A DNA stretch of 64,000 nt from Rapana venosa (Eukaryota; Mollusca; Gastropoda; Neogastropoda; Muricidae): the NCBI GenBank assembly GCA_028751875.1, contig CM054162.1, positions 7,380,456 to 7,444,455 on the forward strand, written 5' to 3'. Positions 58,252 to 64,000 of this stretch are shown piece after piece (within the stretch, counting starts at the first letter, position 1; every line of letters begins with the position of its first letter). The position numbers and the translations under genes are program-made. The notes beneath the pieces are model-generated. The model did no database searches. It was given only the letters and a program-made list of their open reading frames with translations, and was not told where the DNA came from.

Positions 58252-59330
58252 TTTTTGGGGGGAAAAAGGGGGGGGGGGGGGGGGGGGGGGGGTTGGGGGG
58301 TTTTTGGGCCCCGGGGGGGGGGGGGGGGGGGGGTGGGGGGGGGGGGGGTCCCAAAAAAAAAATTTTTTTCAAAGGGGGGGGGCCTTTTTTAAAAAAAAAA
58401 GGGGGGGGGGGGTTGGGGGGGTTTTTTTTTTTTATTTTTTTTTTTGTTGGGGGGGGGGGGGGTTTTTTTTTTTTTTTTTGGTGATTTTTTTTTTTTGGGT
58501 GGGTTTGGGTTTTTGGGGGGGGGGTTTTTTTTTGTGGGGGGGTTTTGGGGAAATTTGGGCCCTTGGGGGTTGGGAGGGTATTTAGGGGTTTTGGGGTTTA
58601 TTTTTTGGGTTTATTGTAATGTGAATAATTTTATGGGTTTTTGGGTGGTGTTTGGGGGGTTTATTTTATTTTTGGGTGAATGGGAGCCATGGGTTGGGCG
58701 GGAAAAAATGTTAAAAATTTTTTTTTTTGTTGTTAAGTATTTAATTTTAATTTTATTTTTAAAATTTATTTAAAAATTTTCATCATTAAAAATTTTTATA
58801 TTTAATTTTATATTTTTTGGTTAATTTTAATAATTTTAAATTTTTTTTAAATAATTAAAATTTAATTTTATTTAAATTTTGGGTTGGGTTTTGTTTTTTT
58901 TCTTTTAATTTTAAATTATTTTAATTTTTTTCCTTTTTTATTTTTTTTTTTTTTCTATTTTTTTCTACCTTAATATTTTTTCTTTATTTTTAAAATTTTT
59001 TTTTTTTAATTGGGGGTTAGTTTATTGAAAATTTAAAAGGATTTTATAAAAATTTAAAATTTTTTAAAAAAAAACCCAATTCAAAAAGAAAAAAATTCAA
59101 AATAAATAATTTTAAAAAATTTTAAAATTTTACTTTTGAATTAAAAAGATTAACCTAATAAATTTTTAAAAAAAATTTTTTTTTTTTTTTTTTAAAAATT
59201 AAATTTTTAAAAAAAAAAAAAAAAGGGGAAAAAGGGGGGGTTTAAAAAAAAAAAAAAATAAAAATTTTTAAAAAATTTTTTTTTTTAAAATTTTTATTTA
59301 AAAATTTATAAAAAATATCTCCGGGGTACC
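57560..59330. other. Homopolymer-dominated, uninterpretable sequence
   Basis: Nearly all bases are in runs of 3-40 identical nucleotides (e.g. poly-G with few breaks at 58209-58350, A/T runs 58730-59300). It occupies the place of 8260-11580 of copy A but is about half as long. I take it for failed consensus, and every open frame in it is meaningless. Confidence 0.85.
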
Positions 59331-59840
59331 GCAGTAAAATTTTTTTTAAGAAGTTTTTAGTGCTGATGCTGTACAGGTGGGCTGTTTATTGTGTCCTTTT
59401 TTTTGCCAGGTTTATCATTTTCGTTTTTTCCTCCTGAATACTACTGATGGGTAGCCCCTTTGTTACGCAGCTTGTTCAGTCTCAAGCTTTGAAAATGGGG
59501 CTTTAAGTCATTCTTTATAAATTTTGTTTATTTTTTCTAGAACAAGCGGCATAGAAGGTAATCCCCGGGTACAGTCGTTTCACGTTCAGGACTCCAAAAT
59601 TTAATAGGTAATTGAATAACGTGGCTTTTTCACTGGATATTTGGACCATTTCTCTGTAATCATCTGGTAGTAAAGTTATTCCCCAATGATTTTTGGCCTT
59701 GGAAAGCCATGTGATAACATTGCTGTTGTTGTTGGCCAGCTCTCCCCTCTCCCCCTCTCTCTCTCTCCCCTTTCTCCCCCCTCTCTCTCCTTTTTCCCCC
59801 CTCTCTCTCTTCTCTCTCCCCCTCTCCCCTCCCCTCTCTC

Positions 59841-62230
59841 TCAAAGACAGTCGTCAAGAAAATTCTTGCTCTTAAATATCTACCGACATGGAGAACTGCA
59901 CTAAAACAGGAATATTGGGACACCCCAAAGTCAGCACCGCAACAACAAAATGGCTAGACTTAACACAATAAAAAGAAATCATAAAAAAATCTAGACACAT
60001 ATTAACCACACTTCCCCCACAACTCTTAAAAACATTTCTACGCTTTTCCTTGAGAGGAAAAAACTGTTGAAAATCACTGTGTACCCCGACAGGGAAATTT
60101 TAAATAAAAGGGAACCTTGTCAAGGTGGCTAAATGGGGAATTCGAATACTCAAAGACATAGTAAACCCTATGTGTGATTGCTGTGCCATGACATGAACCC
60201 CCCCAATCCCCCCTCCTCCCCTGGCTTTTACCCTGCTGGCACATCATTTGCCTAACCACCTGCACGTCCACCTACAGCGAGCCCTTTTGTGTTACGGTAC
60301 ACAACATTTTCCCGGTAACTGCCTCCCCCTAAATGCAGTCAGTTCTGCACATGTTGCCAGGAGACAACAGTAACTGCGCCTTCAAACCCTATCCTCCCTT
60401 TCCCCCTCAACTCCAGTGCCTTCAGTGTTCGGAAAAGCCATTTCCACTAAACCATCTCCACGCAACCCAGCTCTTTCTGTCCCTCAATGACTCAGTAATA
60501 TAGACCATTCCCCCCCCTATCCCCCCCCCTGATACCCCTCCCCAAAGGGAAAACCCCTTTGTCCCATCCCTTTCCCCTCTATTTACCCCCCCCACTCCAC
60601 CAGACCTAAAGCCACCCCCCCCCTCCCCTGACCCTAGCCTTCTTTTCCCGCCTCTGACCCCTCCCTCTCCCTTCACAACCGAAAAAAAGACACCCCCTAC
60701 AAAAACTTCATCCAGTTCTACAGTTTGGCACAGTACTTCATCCCCACTCTCAACTGCCAATGTCCACAGCCATATCCACCATCAATGCCCTCAAAGAAAG
60801 TTACACCTTACAGACAGAGAACAACACTTGCCCCAAACAGTTTGGAAAAACCCCCAAACCCCCCCCCAAAGACCACATCCAACAAAAAACCATATAAACC
60901 ACAAACCCCAAGCCTAAGTCGACCATTGCACCTTCTCACCAAAACACCCAATCAGCAACTCCGCCAAAAACCCCCAAAACCGTCTGCTTTCCACACTGCA
61001 AAACCACATGAAAAAAGAAATAACGCATTAAAAAAAAACCCTACCTCAAACTGATACCTCTACTCGCCTTCCACTCCCCCCAATATTAGTCACCTCCATT
61101 CAAAGATTCCCACCACAAAAAACAACCCCTCCAGAATTTCCCCTAAGTGACTCCCCCTCTAAAATTGACACCCCTATAAAAAGAAATCATTTCCAAACCC
61201 CATGATAATAGTTTTCCCCCCCCGACCCTGACCAAAACCCCCCAACCCAAACCACTCCCTCCTTCCTCCCCTCCTTCATTACCAAAAAGCCAAATGACAA
61301 GTTAATTCAGTTCCCCGAAGGCCCCACAAACCCCAAAACCCCCCCCCCCCCGCCGCCCTTCCCCAACTCCTTAAGGCCTATTGAAAAAACTGTCCCCACT
61401 GCCGCCAGGGGTTTTTGAAACGGTGATCTGTCTTAAATGCAGTGGGGGACAGAATTTTTCCCACGGCCACAAAACTAAAAACTTGTCTCCAGGCCTGACA
61501 GTCCAAAACCTCTTGAATGGCGTCAAAAACTCCCCCCTTCAACACACGTCAAACAGATCATTTTTTGTTGCTCAAAAGCTGCCCACAAAGTTTGGGACAG
61601 TTGATTGCACGACATTTGGAAAGGTGTGGGTTTGAGGGGCACGCCAGGCTTTTTTCCCCAAGCCACCCTAAAAGCCCCTAAATCACCTCCTTCGGTGACC
61701 CTACCACCCTTCGTGGGGGTTCCCAAAACCAACCCTCCAAGGGGCTGTGCCGAGAGGGGGGATTTTCATCGATCACACCTCCTCTTTTTTAGACTGGAGG
61801 GGGGCACCCAGGAAAGCCCCCTTAAAATACATGGACCGTTTCCACCCAAGTGCTGGTGGCATGAACCATGATTACAACCTGCACCAGCCGAAAAAAAACC
61901 CTGCCCCGTCTTCAAACCACCCTTTGGGCCCGATGCAAAAGGCTCGCCAACAAAGCCACCTCCACCCAAAAGTGGAAGTGCAACTGCCATCAAGTCCCGG
62001 GCAACAGCAGGCGCTTCTTCCACACCAGGAACAAGTCCCCCTGCCTTTTGGGCCCGAGAGGGAACAAGTTCACTCAGAGGACTTTTTCCCCTCTTATACA
62101 GCCAAACCCAAACCTGCCTGGGGCCTCCCCCCCACCACTATTCACAGGACCCCAAAGCGCTGGGGGGGGTCTTGTGAATACCATCCGCAACCCCCTTTAG
62201 ACCTAACACCCCTTCACTATAGAAGAAAGG
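59841..62230 (+). other. C/A-rich degraded sequence, possible LINE ORF1 remnants
   Basis: Two weak CCHC-like clusters occur on the plus strand: PKCSQFCTCC near 60330-60360 and CLKCSGGQ with a nearby GHK at about 61430-61480. These suggest nucleic-acid-binding knuckles of non-LTR ORF1 proteins. Homopolymer C runs break every frame. The assignment is weak and I name no family. Confidence 0.25.
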
Positions 62231-62740
62231 GGGAGGCCAGGAAAGAGAAGTGTGTTGGTGTGGGGGTGTGGTGGTGTGTGGTGTTGGTGTGAGAACAAAA
62301 AGCGCGTTTTTAGTGGGGTATGGTGTTACTCTATGCTTATATGCATGCGTTTTTGTGTAAGTGTGTAGTAAGTATGTATATGTAAGGGGTGCGTGTGTGT
62401 AACGTGTATGTAAGTATGTGTGTGTGTGTTGTGTGTGGTTTTTGGTGTGTGTTTTGTGTGTTATGCGAGTTAACGAACACGCGTGTGGTAATATTTGTGT
62501 GTGTATGCGGTGTACTCTATGCTGTGTAGGGGTTTCGGGGTGGCAAGTGTGAAATTTTTTATATGTAAGGGTTTTTAATTGTTGTGTGATTTTTTGTGGT
62601 TTTGTGTGTGTGTGTGATTTTGGGGGTGTTAAAACCTTTTTTTGTTTTGGTGTTGTTGGGGTTTTTTGTTTTTTTGGTTTCGTTGTGGTTGTGTGTGGTT
62701 TTGGGATGGTTTTTGTGTTGTTTTTGTTTTTTTTGTTTAT
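62231..62740 (+). repeat. GT-rich low-complexity tract
   Basis: Irregular (gt)n with T runs. Confidence 0.85.
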
Positions 62741-62989
62741 GTTTAAAACCTTCCCCACCCCAAATTGCAATCGCTGTAAGTGTGGGAAACCCGGGATTTC
62801 CCTTTTGCTTTCCAAAATCCCTAGTTTCTTTTAAAAAATTTTTTTTATATTTTAATTTTTTTAAAATATTTTGTTTTTTTTTTTTTTTACTTGGTTTTAT
62901 GTACTTTTTCTTATTTCAAGTTGATGGAAAAAGGTGCAGTGAAAAGTGTGCATCCTCACGAAATTTAGACGTGAAACCCCCGGGGGTTT

Positions 62990-63196
62990 TTTTTGTTGGT
63001 GTGGGTTGTGTGTGTGTGTGTGTGTGTTTTTTGTGTGGTGGTTTTTGTTGGTGTGTGTGTGGTGCGGTTTGTTGTTGTTGTTTTTGGTTTTTTTTGTTGT
63101 TGTTGTAGTTGTTTGCTTTTTTGTTTTTGGGTTTGGGTTTTTTTTTGGTGTTTTTGTTTTTTTTGTTTGTTTTTTTTTTTTTCTTTTTTTTTTTTA
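62990..63196 (+). repeat. GT/T-rich low-complexity tract
   Basis: (gt)n followed by T-rich sequence and poly-T at 63171-63195. Confidence 0.9.
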
Positions 63197-64000
63197 AACA
63201 ACGTTTTGACCTTTCAACAGGTCTCGCTTTGTTATGAAGTCCCCATGCGTAAGTGGCAACAGTGCTCGAACTTGGAATATTTGCTGTGTGGGATTGTTCG
63301 TGACTGCTGAGTGACATTTTCAGTTCTGCTGAGTGACATTATTCAGTGAGGGAAAGCCGTGCAGCAAACCTGGACTACTTGTGAGTGGCCCCCTTTTCAG
63401 GACAAAAAACTGTGCTGTTCTGCGAGTTCCCCACCCCCACCCCCTTTATTGCTGATGACCTTTCAGTGACAAGTGTGACCTTTTTTCGGACCCACCTCGT
63501 GCTCATCAGGTGCTTTAAGGAGAGGGCATTATAATTTGGGTGGCCCCTTTGGGGGCTCTTCACTGGGGGAACTAATTGTGACCCGGCCTAATTGAAGCAG
63601 GGAACCCTTGTATTGAAATTACAGGGTTGTAGCGAAGTTACCTGAGCTTTTTGTCACTGTTGCGAGCTAAACAGTGGGATTTCAAATTCCCGGTTATTTT
63701 GTTTTTACCTCACCAAATTTTGTTTCCTTGTTTTGTTCTACTTTTTTTCCTCCTCCCCCACCACCCTATCATTTTTTTTTTTCCCCCTTTAGGTTTGAGT
63801 TTCCAACTATAAATCTATTTTTTATTTTCCCTTTTGCCCGTTGTTCCTTTCTTATTTGTCTTCCCCTTTTCACATATCCCCTTTTCATAAAAACCCAAAA
63901 TGCAAAGTACCAACCCAATAAGTGGGGCCCCAAGGGTGGCCACGTATTTGCCACCTAAATATAAACCATGCATTTAATAAAATCGAAAAAATTCAAATCT
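63197..64000. other. No recognised feature
   Basis: It contains a small direct repeat, tgctgagtgacatt, at about 63306 and 63328. The minus-strand frame 63375-63563 matches nothing I know. Confidence 0.35.

Larger units (their letters stand above)
49720..59840. repeat. Copy C: inverted, degraded copy of the junction segment plus copy A
   Basis: Reverse complement of about 20380 back to 7560. Landmarks: 49740-49860 matches 20210-20370; 50100-50900 matches 19200-19990; 51460-51712 is the 5S SINE; 53162-53298 KRAB; 54871-54983 SSXRD; 56040-56470 SINE; 57170-57229 linker exon; 59350-59480 matches 8080-8215. It ends in the CT equivalent of the GA tract 7593-7808. Homopolymer expansion and base loss increase towards 57-59 kb. 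It contains the A/B junction sequence, so it derives from copy A and its right flank, not from B. Confidence 0.85.

Noticed and set aside
58130..58773. Gly-, Pro- and Phe-rich frames
   Set aside because: They come from poly-G/poly-T text in a failed-consensus region.

Overview
The window is draft nuclear DNA from an animal. It has short exons with GT/AG splice sites in long introns, several non-LTR retrotransposons (LINEs), tRNA- and 5S-derived short interspersed elements (SINEs), very dense GA/CA/CT microsatellites, and one 500-N scaffold gap (39914-40413). The repeat families (an RTE-type LINE with a GATA tail, SINEs ending in AAG/TTC runs, a SINE containing 5S rRNA promoter sequence) look most like a marine invertebrate, probably a mollusc. 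That assignment is inference.

The main gene is a PRDM9-like gene on the minus strand. In copy A (about 4.0-19.35 kb), reading from high to low coordinates, I find: a KRAB exon (16162-16303), an SSXRD exon (14286-14399), two linker exons (11891-11956 and 10546-10680), a zinc-knuckle exon (9452-9557) and three exons of the PR/SET methyltransferase domain (about 8246-8436, 7319-7417, 4583-4754). A well-formed exon at 802-929 may be a post-SET linker. No C2H2 zinc-finger array is visible; if it exists it lies beyond coordinate 1. KRAB and SSXRD splice in frame. The knuckle and SET exons are recognisable but carry small frame breaks.

The window is highly repetitive at large scale. About 15.4 kb (4002-19353) recurs as a near-identical direct copy B (20386-35763). 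A third copy C lies inverted at about 49.72-59.84 kb and is heavily degraded; its sequence corresponds to about 20.38 kb back to 7.56 kb of copy A plus the A/B junction. Separately, 36400-39913 and about 42080-45860 are inverted arms flanking the N gap and a 1.2-kb CCATA-type pentanucleotide array. Both right-hand inverted segments are rich in homopolymer runs and indels, and A and B carry different small indels in different exons. Part of the duplication and many of the frame breaks may therefore be assembly or consensus artefacts.

Layout: 1-1190 mostly unrecognised, with one exon; 1190-4332 RTE-type LINE with GATA tail; 4333-19353 copy A; 19353-20385 junction segment; 20386-35763 copy B; 35766-36320 possible LTR; 36400-45860 inverted-repeat structure with N gap and satellite; 45830-47010 and 48580-49190 fragments of a CR1/L2/Rex-type LINE; 49720-59840 copy C, including a nearly uninterpretable homopolymer stretch at 57560-59330; 59840-64000 low-quality C-rich then GT-rich sequence with at most retroelement remnants.
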